A DNA stretch of 64,000 nucleotides from Arcanobacterium haemolyticum DSM 20595 (lineage in GTDB: Bacteria > Actinomycetota > Actinomycetes > Actinomycetales > Actinomycetaceae): the NCBI RefSeq assembly GCF_000092365.1, contig NC_014218.1, forward strand, positions 1,674,001 through 1,738,000, given 5' to 3'. Below the pieces are notes generated by a model that was not told the DNA's origin, made no database searches, and saw only the letters and a program-made list of their open reading frames with translations. The stretch's first letter is position 1; each line of letters begins with the position of its first letter. Below, in pieces: positions 1-8,697 of this stretch. Made by a program: the position numbers and the translations under genes.

Positions 1-104
1 GTCAGGATCTGAGCTGTAGTTGATCCCGATTCCTTCAATTCCCGCGCCTTATCGAGCTTACGAACAATCTGCTCGGGAGTATGCTTGCTGAATTTCTTCA
101 CCAT
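1..104 (-). CDS. IS3-family transposase OrfA, 5' end only (cut by window edge)
   Basis: Read on the minus strand from the ATG at 104, the first 34 codons begin MVKKFSKHTPEQIV and then KLDKARELKESGST. This is the helix-turn-helix N-terminus of an IS3-family OrfA. It resembles, but is not identical to, the OrfA at 27086-27367, so it is a second, diverged IS3 relative. The rest lies outside the window. It marks the left flank as mobile DNA. Confidence 0.8.
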   Translation of the reverse strand, partial: MVKKFSKHTPEQIVRKLDKARELKESGSTTAQIL

Positions 105-266
105 TGCCCCATTCTCCCCACCCACAGGCAGGGCATCAATGGACAACACTCAAGTCACCTGGACCTAAAAACCTAGAGCACTCCATCTCCAAAACGCATC
201 TGTTAAGACATTTTCAAAAGTATACTGCGAAACATAATTAGTGATACACATTGATGGAGATGTGGC

Positions 267-638
267 ATGGTCGAAACAATCGCATTAGTTTTTTGTGCAA
301 TAGTCATAATCGCGTGCGGCGTAGGTCTAGTTGTCATAGGAACACGGATGAAATCTGGAAAATTTCCTCCCAACGGGATTGTGGGAACTAGAACGGAATT
401 TTCCATGAAATCAGAAGAAAACTGGTACTTCGTACAACGTTTAACGGGAGCCCCAATAAGATGGCTGGGATATTCCATGTTCTTGTGGATCCCAGCTTTT
501 GTCGCCTACAAGTTTACTAACAACGACGACTTTCTATATGTCACCGTTGCTTTGCAGATGTTCCTAATTATCCTGTTTTGGATTATTTACTTTAGCGGAA
601 CCAGACGTCATCAAAACGAGATAACTCACAAAGATTGA
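267..638 (+). CDS. SdpI-like small membrane protein
   Basis: A 123-residue protein with an N-terminal hydrophobic segment (about residues 3-25), two further membrane segments near 66-85 and 92-110, and a short charged tail. The loop after the first segment (PPNGIVGTRTEFSMKSEENW) matches the N..G.RT......W signature of the SdpI family. In Bacillus, SdpI gives immunity to the SDP toxin and acts as a signal receptor. A GGAGA box lies just before the ATG. It is the first gene of a tight plus-strand operon with a radical SAM enzyme and a methyltransferase, so self-immunity to a peptide product is an attractive inference. A generic SdpI-like protein is the alternative. Confidence 0.6.
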   Translation: MVETIALVFCAIVIIACGVGLVVIGTRMKSGKFPPNGIVGTRTEFSMKSEENWYFVQRLTGAPIRWLGYSMFLWIPAFVAYKFTNNDDFLYVTVALQMFLIILFWIIYFSGTRRHQNEITHKD

Positions 639-661
639 ACATTCTTAGAAGGGTGGAAATT

Positions 662-901
662 ATGTCAACCAACTCAAAAGACGAGAATCCAGCAACATTA
701 CCTGCTCAAGCTTCCGATGCGCGAATATATGAATCGTTAAGCTCATTCAGACAAAGTTTACTCAGCGACTTACACTCTCAAGATAAGTTCGAAACATCTC
801 CGCATAAGGCTTTAACTCACTTCGATCCTCAACTCTGGAACTGCGACAGCGATGAAACTCTAAGTATCCTTCTTACTTTCGAGGAGACCCCCAAGGTGTA
901 A
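662..901 (+). CDS. Small hydrophilic protein, unrecognised
   Basis: 79 residues from the ATG at 662, chosen because AAGGGTGG stands about 8 bases upstream; an in-frame ATG at 635 has no such site. The protein is polar, Ser/Asp-rich and without membrane segments, and ends LLTFEETPKV. No family is recognised. It is 23 bases behind the SdpI-like gene and 5 bases ahead of the Asn-Ala-rich reading frame at 907, so all belong to one transcript. In a peptide-modification locus it could be a precursor or a partner protein, but nothing in the sequence decides this. Confidence 0.5.
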   Translation: MSTNSKDENPATLPAQASDARIYESLSSFRQSLLSDLHSQDKFETSPHKALTHFDPQLWNCDSDETLSILLTFEETPKV

Positions 902-906
902 GACTT

Positions 907-1404
907 ATGGTCTTAGATTACCTCCTGAGTGTTTTTAGCTATAGAATTTCTAATTCCGGGCACGAACCAGAAATTAAGCCTAACGCTATTGCCGTGGTCG
1001 CAAATGCTGCGGCAGTTTTCAATGCGGCCGCTCCTCAAAATGCCGTAATTTATCAGTAAGGCGGTATTTTCCTCTGGGCAGGAGCCGTTGCAGTTAAGTG
1101 GATTTTTGCACGCGGATATGGTGACAACCCTGTCAAATCTCGAATACAACCCATAAGTTTAGACTTTGGTGATAGATACTTACAGGGTTCCTTTCACCAC
1201 TATCTTAAATCGCTCGGATATGGCTCATCGAGAGAACGAATGGCCATCCGAAATCTACTATGCAAAGACCCTCAACCGATCGAAACCGAAGGCTTTCTGA
1301 GATTCAATTCGCAACATGGTGAAAAACGTGTCTCTCTCGTTGTTGATCCCGCAGCGTCCGATTCATCTGTTCTAGCTGTGGTGGAAGCAGAAGCGGTTGC
1401 ATAA
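907..1404 (+). pseudogene. Asn-Ala-rich small protein with an in-frame TAA (possible precursor peptide)
   Basis: An ATG at 907, preceded by CAAGGTG, opens a frame of 50 codons ending at a TAA (1057-1059). The same frame then runs on without a stop for 114 codons to 1404, next to the radical SAM start at 1408. The first part contains NAIAVVANAAAVFNAAAPQ, an alternating Asn/Ala-rich stretch; the second part opens with a hydrophobic helix (about residues 52-66). Either the gene is a roughly 165-codon protein broken by one nonsense mutation, or a 50-residue peptide is the true product. No family was recognised. Its place directly before a radical SAM gene makes a modified-peptide precursor plausible. 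Confidence 0.45.
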
Positions 1405-1407
1405 AGA

Positions 1408-2537
1408 ATGACTTCTCCATCACCAGTTCGAGAAAAATTAAATATATTTTTCAATGCTCAGGAACACGTGCGTAAAGTACGTCGATTGGCCATAGTCACA
1501 ACGGATCAGTGCCAAACGCGTTGCGCCCACTGCCTAATGAAATCGGGTCCAAAAGAAACTGCTCAATTAACATTAGAAAAGATGCTTAGTGCCATTGACT
1601 TTTTCATAGAAAAAGTCCGCTCGGTCTAGTCACTTTTACTGGCGGAGAATCTACCATGCTCGGTGACACTTTGCTTGATGCAATTGCGTACTGTAGCGAG
1701 CACGGACTTCCGACGCGTCTCGTTACAAATGTCCATTGGGCTGGAGACGCGGGGGCGGCTAGAGAGATGCTCCAAAAGCTACGTGAAGTTGGTTTATGTA
1801 AATTAAACTTTTCAATGGACCAGTTTCATGCAGTCTGGATTCCTCTGAACAACTTAAAAACCGCATGGTACACCGCGAAACATATGGGGTTTTCTACAGT
1901 ACTCATTGCCACGTGCGAAGGTCCCCGAACTAATATTACTGCCGAATACATTCGTTCATATGTTGGTGACGAAGACGCTGTAATTATCGATCGTTGTGAT
2001 GAAGGATCTGAAGAATTACCTCCACCAAGCACTGACGGAACACGATATCTGATTTCGAAATCTAGCATTTCGCGTTTAGGGCGCGGTAGGCGACTTCGCA
2101 AAGAGTATCTGAGTGGCAAGCTTGATTATTCGAGTTATCCTAATTCTATTTATGATGGATGCGGAGCGCTTTTTGACCCTGTCACTCTTGCCCCAGACGG
2201 AACAATCGGAGCGTGTTGCGGAATAAAAACTGAGGGAAATTCAATCTTATCGCTAAACGCAAATACCATTTTTAACGCCACATCACGCTTATCTGATGAA
2301 ACTTTCCAGTTTCTTTTGCTACAGGCAATTAAAATTATTGGACCAGCCATTTTACTTCGCATTGCATCGGGCCGCGCAAGCATAATTGAAGACTTGGAAC
2401 TACAGTCAGCGTGCGAACTACTAACAACCACGCAGGAGTATATTGATTCATTAAATGATAACTGGGAATTATTAGTTGAACTAATAACAAATTCTCATCA
2501 ATTAGTGAAATGTATCCCGAATAATGAAACAAATTAG
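1408..2537 (+). pseudogene. Radical SAM enzyme with SPASM-like C-terminus, interrupted by a frameshift
   Basis: The first part (1408-1629) carries the CxxxCxxC cluster motif CQTRCAHC around residues 35-42. The reading frame then stops at 1627-1629. The -1 frame restores the expected TFTGGEST motif and continues from about 1615 to 2537. The C-terminal Cys-rich region (GCGAL...PDGTIGACCG) resembles a SPASM/auxiliary cluster site used by peptide-modifying radical SAM enzymes. The break lies in an A-run (1610-1614), so a lost or gained base or a -1 slip could explain it. The 3' end overlaps the methyltransferase start by 14 bases. The protein fold is clear; whether it is functional is not. Confidence 0.75.
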
Positions 2538-3630
2538 TGAACTTGTTGGATGTCTACGCCCCGAACTACTTCCCAAGAGTTCAGGGCAGCAATGGAATTA
2601 CTTATTGCATTTAGATGGTTTCATAGCATTTCTAACGTCTTTAGATTTCCACACTTATCCCCAAGAACATATTAGTCATTTTCTTGAACATCTCAACGAT
2701 CCATTAAAGGCCGATCTTGAATTGTTCTGCCTAGGAAAAGACGTCGAACAAAGTCGACTAAACCCACAATTAAAGAAGTTTCTAAAGACACTAGAACCAT
2801 CTGGCCTGATACGCCAAGAGAATAATAACTCTTTCACAATGTATCCATATTCCATATATGTGGTGGACGGTTTAATCTATGTGGCAGACATTCCCAATGC
2901 CATGATGAACGTTTATTTTGGCTTAGATTCTCTCGCTCTATCCCGCCGTTGTCACGTTGAATATCTCCCCGGCACAAAATTTCTTGATTTATGTGGCGGG
3001 CCAGGGATTCAAGGGCTTCTAGCAGCAAAAGCTGGCGCTTACGTTGAGAGTGTTGAAATTAATCCGATTGCGTCAAACGTGTCGCTTCTAAATGCCACTT
3101 TGAATAACCTGAAGCAACGATATTCTATTCACGAAATGTCATTACACTCGTTTTCTTCTCAATTACAACACACAAAATATCAAAGAATCGTAGCCAATCC
3201 CCCGCTAGTCCCTATTCCCGACGAGTTTACATATAATCGTCCTGGTCATGGTGGAGTTGATGGATTGCAAGTTACCAAATCGATTCTCGAGTTCGCGCCC
3301 AAATTGATCGCGGACCATGGTACATGCACATTAATTGGCATGTGTGGCGGCAATGAAGATGGTCCTGCAATCTTAGATCTTCTAGACTTATTATCAGTAG
3401 ATCCACAACTGCAAGTAATCTTGTGTGTTCTTAGCGAAGTTGATGCACTCAACAACTCTAACTGGCTCAATTATCTTACAACTTCATTAACATGTTACGG
3501 GCATAAAAATCTTGATAAAAAAGCTATTGCTGAAATCTACCAACAACACAACGTTTCGAAGTACTCACCTACTCTCTCGATATTACACGAAGCTCTGAAA
3601 GAAGCCCTGACGGTAACTCACCACAAGTAA
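2524..3630 (+). CDS. Class I SAM-dependent methyltransferase (PrmC/HemK-like)
   Basis: 368 residues. An alpha-helical N-terminal part is followed by a Rossmann methyltransferase core: the SAM-binding motif FLDLCGGPGIQG near residue 157, an acidic residue in VESVEIN, and a catalytic-loop motif IVANPPLVPIP near residue 221. The NPP(Y/L) motif is typical of N-methyltransferases acting on Gln or adenine. The start overlaps the radical SAM gene by 14 bases, so the two are translationally coupled and probably act on the same substrate. The substrate cannot be read from the sequence. Base composition is AT-rich compared with the phage DNA that follows. Confidence 0.75.
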   Translation: MKQISELVGCLRPELLPKSSGQQWNYLLHLDGFIAFLTSLDFHTYPQEHISHFLEHLNDPLKADLELFCLGKDVEQSRLNPQLKKFLKTLEPSGLIRQENNNSFTMYPYSIYVVDGLIYVADIPNAMMNVYFGLDSLALSRRCHVEYLPGTKFLDLCGGPGIQGLLAAKAGAYVESVEINPIASNVSLLNATLNNLKQRYSIHEMSLHSFSSQLQHTKYQRIVANPPLVPIPDEFTYNRPGHGGVDGLQVTKSILEFAPKLIADHGTCTLIGMCGGNEDGPAILDLLDLLSVDPQLQVILCVLSEVDALNNSNWLNYLTTSLTCYGHKNLDKKAIAEIYQQHNVSKYSPTLSILHEALKEALTVTHHK

Positions 3631-3779
3631 TCAATTTCCCTAGTTTTGATGCTCAAACTGATGGATGGTGGATATACTGACCTATACCTTTTCTCTGTTT
3701 CCAACACAGATTAAGTAGCAAATCATTTTATTAAAACTACTAATTTAACCAAATAATTGAATCCATATTTTTCAATCGC

Positions 3780-4625
3780 TTATTCTCCAACGAGTGCTTT
3801 TGCAAATCGACCTGTCGCTAGGATAAGGAAAATAAAGAACAGTGGTGCTATGAGTAGCTGTCCGGTGTTGGTGACGAAGTCGCCTAGTGTTTTGAAGGAT
3901 AGGTCTCCGTTTCCAAGGATTCCGTCCATGCTCAGTGAGGTTTTCTGGAATGTTTCATAGATTTTTATGGCCACTATAATCATTCCACCATGCAACACCG
4001 CAGCACCGTATTTACGTAGGTATCCGAGGGCGATTGGTTTTGTTTCCGGGTGCCCCATAAAAACCAGTGGCAGGGTTGCTGCTGAGGAAAGAATATAGAT
4101 TTCAGCGAAACGTAGAAAGATCACGATCTGCACAATAATCGACGCTAGCCAGGTAACAAACAGTGGCACGAGGAGAAGCGCGAAAAGACCGATCAGATCT
4201 ACTGTGCCAAGGTTTTCGATAGTGGAGCGCATATCGTCTGGAACACCTTTAGATACACCCGTGGTTTCTACTTTTGCCATCGATTGAATAATGGTGGTTC
4301 CTACACTATTGATCGCTTTCAAAATGAGGCCAACATTTTGAATAGCAACAACAATAAGACATGCCTTGAATATCGCTGCTCCTACGAGTTGTGCACCTAG
4401 TTTTTGGTCTCCATCAACTTTTGAGGAGATCCGGGCAAACTCAAGCACAAGGATAATGCTTAAGATGACGGCAGCGACCGGTTTGACTGCCACATTGTTG
4501 ATCTCGAGGGCGAAGTTATATGCTGCAGTGTTATATATGGAGATGTCTTTGCCGAGGCTTTGGATTCCGCCTGTGAATGATCCGCCAAGGATCATGTCTA
4601 GAACGGCTATAATAAAATCGGTCAT
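3780..4625 (-). CDS. VirB6/TrbL-like conjugation membrane protein
   Basis: 281 residues with about six hydrophobic segments spread over the protein and a short N-terminus. Composition and layout match the VirB6/TrbL-like inner-membrane channel component found in Gram-positive integrative conjugative elements. It would sit in the membrane as part of a type IV secretion channel. Its ATG overlaps the stop of the upstream NlpC/P60 fragment (ATGA), the usual order in such elements. No other transfer genes (VirB4, VirD4, relaxase) are in the window, so this is a remnant. Confidence 0.6.
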   Translation of the reverse strand: MTDFIIAVLDMILGGSFTGGIQSLGKDISIYNTAAYNFALEINNVAVKPVAAVILSIILVLEFARISSKVDGDQKLGAQLVGAAIFKACLIVVAIQNVGLILKAINSVGTTIIQSMAKVETTGVSKGVPDDMRSTIENLGTVDLIGLFALLLVPLFVTWLASIIVQIVIFLRFAEIYILSSAATLPLVFMGHPETKPIALGYLRKYGAAVLHGGMIIVAIKIYETFQKTSLSMDGILGNGDLSFKTLGDFVTNTGQLLIAPLFFIFLILATGRFAKALVGE

Positions 4626-4780
4626 GGCCGCCCTCCTCCGACAAAGCTTGAATAGATGCTGGCGATTCTCACGCCGGTTGCCGGGGTGGCTGCGTGGATC
4701 ATTTGCCCGTTACCTATCGCTATGCCCACATGGGTTACGAATGCTCCAGGTGAGGATGCGAAAAACACGAAATCTCCCGG
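4622..4780 (-). pseudogene. NlpC/P60 cell-wall hydrolase, C-terminal fragment
   Basis: Minus-strand frame from 4780 reads PGDFVFFAS, then FVTHVGIAIGNGQMIHAA, the His-containing half of an NlpC/P60 peptidase domain. The frame has a stop immediately upstream (4781-4783), so the catalytic Cys half is absent. The TGA overlaps the start of the VirB6-like gene. Such hydrolases open the wall for conjugation channels. The break coincides with the end of homology of a phage tail gene, marking a recombination joint. Confidence 0.65.
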
Positions 4781-4842
4781 TCAAGAACACCTAAGCCGGT
4801 GGCGGTGAACTCAGTGGCGGTGCGATCATGAACCGTGATCAT
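4735..4842 (-). pseudogene. Phage tail protein, N-terminal fragment
   Basis: From an ATG at 4842 with a perfect GGAGG box upstream, the frame starts MITVHDRTATEFTATGLGVL, a start typical of siphophage tail/receptor-region proteins located after the Dit gene. After about 21 residues it runs out of phase into the NlpC/P60 fragment and stops at 4735. The downstream tail and lysis genes of the phage are therefore missing here. Confidence 0.55.
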
Positions 4843-4854
4843 CAAAGAAGCCTC

Positions 4855-4889
4855 CAAACAGCAGAAAGGCCGCCCACCACAGGACGGCC
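4855..4889 (-). terminator. Rho-independent terminator after the Dit gene
   Basis: On the minus strand GGCCGTCC and GGGCGGCC (4889-4882 and 4875-4868) form an 8-bp stem with one G-U pair and a 6-base loop. It is followed by TTTCTGCTGTTT. It lies between the Dit gene and the truncated tail gene. Confidence 0.5.
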
Positions 4890-4914
4890 AGGAACGATTG
4901 AGCGAACGGGATGG

Positions 4915-5607
4915 TTAGGGGCTGCGCCAATTCGGCACGATCACAACTTTGCTGATGCCGGTGGCGAGAGTGACCCGGTTGACCCCAGGCGTAAACGTCG
5001 GGAAGCCTCCGGTGAGGGCGTCGGTTTGCACCCGCCCGGCGACGTGGGCGACCAGCCGATCCGAGTCGAGCGTCACCTGCCCAGACGGACTATTGATCCG
5101 ATGCTGCGCACCATTCACCGTCAAGGTGAGTTGGCCGGTGCCGTGGATGGTGATCACCGGGGCCACCTCGATCAGGCCAGGATTCGTGAGCGTCCCCGAA
5201 CCCGTCAGCGTAACCGGGATCAGCCCGGTCTCAAGGTAGGTGAAGGGCTGGCAGACGAGTTCTACCTCGAACATGCCCCACGATGCCAACTCACGGCTCA
5301 GCGGGCTGACGGTGGCGTGCTTGACCCGCCGGAACACGCCGGGCTCACCGGACAAGCTGACCGTCGTCGCATGCATGAACGCTGCGGCTGCGTGCCTGTA
5401 GCCGTCGACCCCGTCGCCAGTGGGGATAGCGAGTTGGAGGGTCAGCGTGTTGTCTTCCCAGCCACCCAGTCTGGTCAAGATTCCTGCCCTGCCTGCGACC
5501 TCGATATCGTCGGCCACCCACACCGCTGCCGGGATCTCCACCGGCGCAGCCAGCCGCAAGCCCAACGAACGCGACGAGACGGTGTGATTCAGCGTGAAGG
5601 CGAACAT
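4915..5607 (-). CDS. Siphophage distal tail protein (Dit-like)
   Basis: 230 residues. The N-terminal half (FAFTLNHTVSSRSLGLRL) and the position directly after the tape measure gene fit the distal tail hub protein of Siphoviridae, which joins the tail tube to the baseplate. Its ATG overlaps the tape measure stop (TAATG), so it is translationally coupled. The C-terminal half is beta-rich with many Thr/Val residues. No break is seen. Confidence 0.65.
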   Translation of the reverse strand: MFAFTLNHTVSSRSLGLRLAAPVEIPAAVWVADDIEVAGRAGILTRLGGWEDNTLTLQLAIPTGDGVDGYRHAAAAFMHATTVSLSGEPGVFRRVKHATVSPLSRELASWGMFEVELVCQPFTYLETGLIPVTLTGSGTLTNPGLIEVAPVITIHGTGQLTLTVNGAQHRINSPSGQVTLDSDRLVAHVAGRVQTDALTGGFPTFTPGVNRVTLATGISKVVIVPNWRSP

Positions 5608-7884
5608 TACGCGCCTCCCGTCAAGACGAGGTCACGGCGCGACAACCGGGCGAGTCGGGTATTCATGGCCGGGGCGATCCCCACCAGCGTGCCATCGTTG
5701 AGCACCACCTGAATATCCAGCGAGCCGAGCAACCTGCGCGCGGTTGTATCGACGGTCCCCTCCACATCCACCGTCTGGTCGCGAGCCGCTTGCGCGGACA
5801 TTGCGGCGTTGACGGCTGCGGCCGGGGTGAGGGCAACCGTGGGCATGGTGAGGTTGGCGGTGGCGTCGATGGGTACCTCCACACCGTCAACCAGTTCGCT
5901 GAAGGCGTCCAACGTGTTGGCGGCGAGGCTGGTGGCAGCATCGGTGGCTTTGCGCCCATCGGTGCGGATGGAACCAGCGAGGCCTTCAACGAGCATGGAG
6001 CCGACCCACGCCATCTCTTTCGACGGGGAGGCGATGCCGAAGAAGCCGGTGATGCCGTCCCAGATTCCACCAATCCAGTCGGAGACCTGATCCCACAACC
6101 ATCCTGCCAGCGATTGGATGCCCTGCCACAAGCCACGTACCAGGTTCGCCCCAGCCTCCGCCATCTGCACCACACCCTCACCGACAGCTCCGACGATGCC
6201 AGTAATGATCGCCGGGAGAGCTTCAACCAGCACCGGGATCGCCGCCAGCAGTCCCTCAGCCAACCCGAGAATCAACTGGAGAGCGCCGTCCAGGAGCATC
6301 GGCAGGTTGTCCACCAGCCCCTGCACCAGCGCCATCAGCATCTCGACTGCTGCCGGAATCAACTCCGGCAGAGCCTCGGCGATGCCGGTGACGAGGGTGG
6401 TGCCGATCTGGATCGCCGCCTCCAACAGAGCCGGGAGGGCTTCGATGATCGCCTCCCCCAACGCGATGATGAGGGTGACGGCGGTCTCCGCAAGCTGCGG
6501 CAACACCTCAATGATTCCCTCCAACAACGAGGTGAGGATCGTCATGCCAGCTTCAACCACGGCGGGCAACTGTTCGGCGATGAACGCCAATGCTTCCTGC
6601 AAGACGGTGCCGAGAGTGTCGATGAACGCAGGGATTCCACCGTCTTCGAAAGCTGCGGTCAGTTCGTCAATCCAGCCATTGACCATCGGCATGACCGTCC
6701 CCGCCAATGTATCGGTGACACCGGTGACAAGCAGGCCTTTCAGGTTCGCGATCCCGTCCTGCATGGTCGCCAACTGGCCGGAGAAGGTTTGGGATTGGGC
6801 TTCCATCGCCCCATGGAACCGGCCACCCTCCACCGTGGCAGAAGCAAACGCGTCAGCCACCGTGTCCGCAGAGATCGCTCCCTGGGCCATTTCCTCCTTC
6901 AACTCGCCAATCGACTTGCCGGTTTTGCGGCTGATCTCTTCGAGGGGGTTGAAACCGGCGTTGATCATCTGCAGCAGATCCTGGCCGGTCAACTTGCCGG
7001 TCGAGGACATTTGCGCGAACGCGAGGGTCAACGATTCCATTTTCACGGCGTCGCCTTGGGAGATGTCGCCGATCTCGTGCAGGTGCTTTTGGGCGTCCTC
7101 CAACGACATGCCGAAGCTGAGGAGGGTCTGCATGTTACTGGCGAGGTCTTCAATGCCGAACGGGGTCTTGGCGGCCTCCACCTTCAGGTCGTTGACTAGC
7201 TGCTGGGCACGCGCCTGATCACCCAGCATCGTCGTGAAGGAGGTGGTGTATTGCTCCATTCGAGCGTTGTACTCAACCCCCTCCTTCAACGCCCAGCCAT
7301 ACCTCTGCCAATACTCGCGATGGCGTGACCTATGCCTTTCACGCCAGCCACGATCGCTTCGGAAGCGAGATTGGCTTTCAGCACATCGCCGAAGATGTGG
7401 GTCTTGTCCCCGGCCGAATCCATCTCGGCCCCGAGATCATCGACCGCATCCTCTAGGCGGGATGCGTCTTTCGCGGCGTCTTTCGCATCGTCACCGGCAC
7501 CGTCAGCCTCATCACCAAACTCTCCCAACGCGTCGTTGTTGGCTTTGAGTTCGCCTTCGAGCTTGTTCGGTTCGGCTCCGGCGTTGTTGAGCTGGATCTG
7601 CCAGTTCTTCGTACGCGAATCGGTTTCACCAAAGGAGGTAGCAGAATTATCCAAGGCTGCTCGTAGGGTGTCGATCTTAGACTTTTGAGCATCGATCTCT
7701 TTAGCCAACACTTGATACGTGCCGTTAACGCCGAGGCAGACTTGTCGTTCTTATCAAACTGGGAGGCCACCAGCTTCATCTCGCTGCCGAGTACGCGCAT
7801 CTCACGGTTAATATCAGTAATCGCGCGCTTAAACTCACGTTCACCTTCCAACCCGATCTTGAGCCCGAAACTGGAGTCAGCCAT
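5607..7884 (-). pseudogene. Phage tail tape measure protein, two frameshifts
   Basis: Three consecutive minus-strand frames together make one tape measure gene. The N-terminus (7884 to about 7713) is MADSSFGLKIGLEGEREFKR. The middle (7711-7286) includes KEIDAQKSKIDTLRAAL and a coiled coil. The C-terminus (about 7310-5607) contains YNARMEQYTTSFTTMLGDQA, a long hydrophobic Ala/Leu-rich region and a tail-tip end. The first break fits loss of one A in an expected CGTAATCAA (now CGTATCAA, about 7713); the second lies at 7290-7312. Tape measure proteins set tail length. With two frame breaks the phage is unlikely to make normal tails, unless these are sequence errors. Confidence 0.8.
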
Positions 7885-8119
7885 GTACCTAGTCCTGTCT
7901 AAAACGAAAAGGAAAGCGGCCGTGTAAAGTAAAAAGAGCGAAAGCAGCAGCGGCTTAAGAGAAAGAAAGGAAGCGTGGAAATGCCGCGTGTATTCCAGGT
8001 CAGTGCCTAAAAGAAACGGCGTGAATGTCCATCGAAGGTCCTCAAATAGGTCTGCCTGTAGCTGGTTAAAATTAGGATTTGTATTTTTCTGCCTTTAGAA
8101 CCTTGATAAGGAGTTGATA

Positions 8120-8389
8120 ATGAAACTAAGGCGCACGATAGCGATGGCTATTTCACTAGCCCTGTTTTCGAGATCGGCTGCTAACTGGCTTGGCCCGAAA
8201 GCAAAGTGGCTTAGTGGTAAAGCCTGGTCAGGTACCAAATGGGTTGCAGGAAAGGGAAAAGTCGTCGCAAAGAAAGTCGGACCTGGTGCACTCATGCTAT
8301 GCACTGTTGGAGCTGGATGGGCTTGGTATAGGTCTGATGCCTCCGGATGGGTTCGGGTCGGAGATGCGGCAGCGGGGTGTTTCTTGTGA
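8120..8389 (+). CDS. Small basic membrane-associated protein, unrecognised
   Basis: 89 residues starting MKLRRTIAMAISLALF; the ATG at 8120 follows AAGGAG by 6 bases. The N-terminus looks like a signal or anchor segment, the middle is Trp/Lys/Gly-rich, and a second hydrophobic stretch lies near residues 57-70. The gene is on the plus strand inside the minus-strand tail module, between the tape measure and tail chaperone genes. It ends in TGATG, overlapping the next start. Position and orientation are those of a lysogenic-conversion gene (moron). The function is unknown. Confidence 0.55.
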   Translation: MKLRRTIAMAISLALFSRSAANWLGPKAKWLSGKAWSGTKWVAGKGKVVAKKVGPGALMLCTVGAGWAWYRSDASGWVRVGDAAAGCFL

Positions 8390-8562
8390 TGAACTGGCTA
8401 CGTTTAGTGCGGGATGTTGTTCTGATTTTCTTCGTTCTGCTGATGATGTCGACGAAGATTTCACAGAGCTGGGATTATTGGTGGGTAGCCTTGGTTGGCA
8501 CTGTATTCTTGATGCTCCCAGATCTCATCGGTCTGCGCCGAAAAGAAGATAGTCAGAAATAG
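8389..8562 (+). CDS. Small membrane protein, unrecognised
   Basis: 57 residues, with hydrophobic segments at about 8-22 and 31-47 and a charged C-terminus (LRRKEDSQK). The start is the ATG in the TGATG overlap with the preceding gene, implying coupled translation. No family was recognised. Paired small membrane proteins in prophages sometimes block superinfection or act as holins, but here that is only inference. Confidence 0.5.
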   Translation: MNWLRLVRDVVLIFFVLLMMSTKISQSWDYWWVALVGTVFLMLPDLIGLRRKEDSQK

Positions 8563-8697
8563 TTTCTTACTTGAGCAGGGCCCCAGCCTCGCACTGTTGG
8601 GGAAGAATGGACGCGCTCCAGAACAAGGTCTCACCCCTCAAGGTTGACGGCAATTGCAATGCGGAATCAGTCACGGGGTGTGCCGACATGGCGTGAG

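Noticed and set aside
4828-5712. Plus-strand frame of 294 codons opposite the Dit gene
   Set aside because: Shadow of Dit; no start signal.
5790-7199. Plus-strand frame of 469 codons opposite the tape measure gene
   Set aside because: Antisense shadow of the repetitive, Ala/Leu-rich tape measure sequence.
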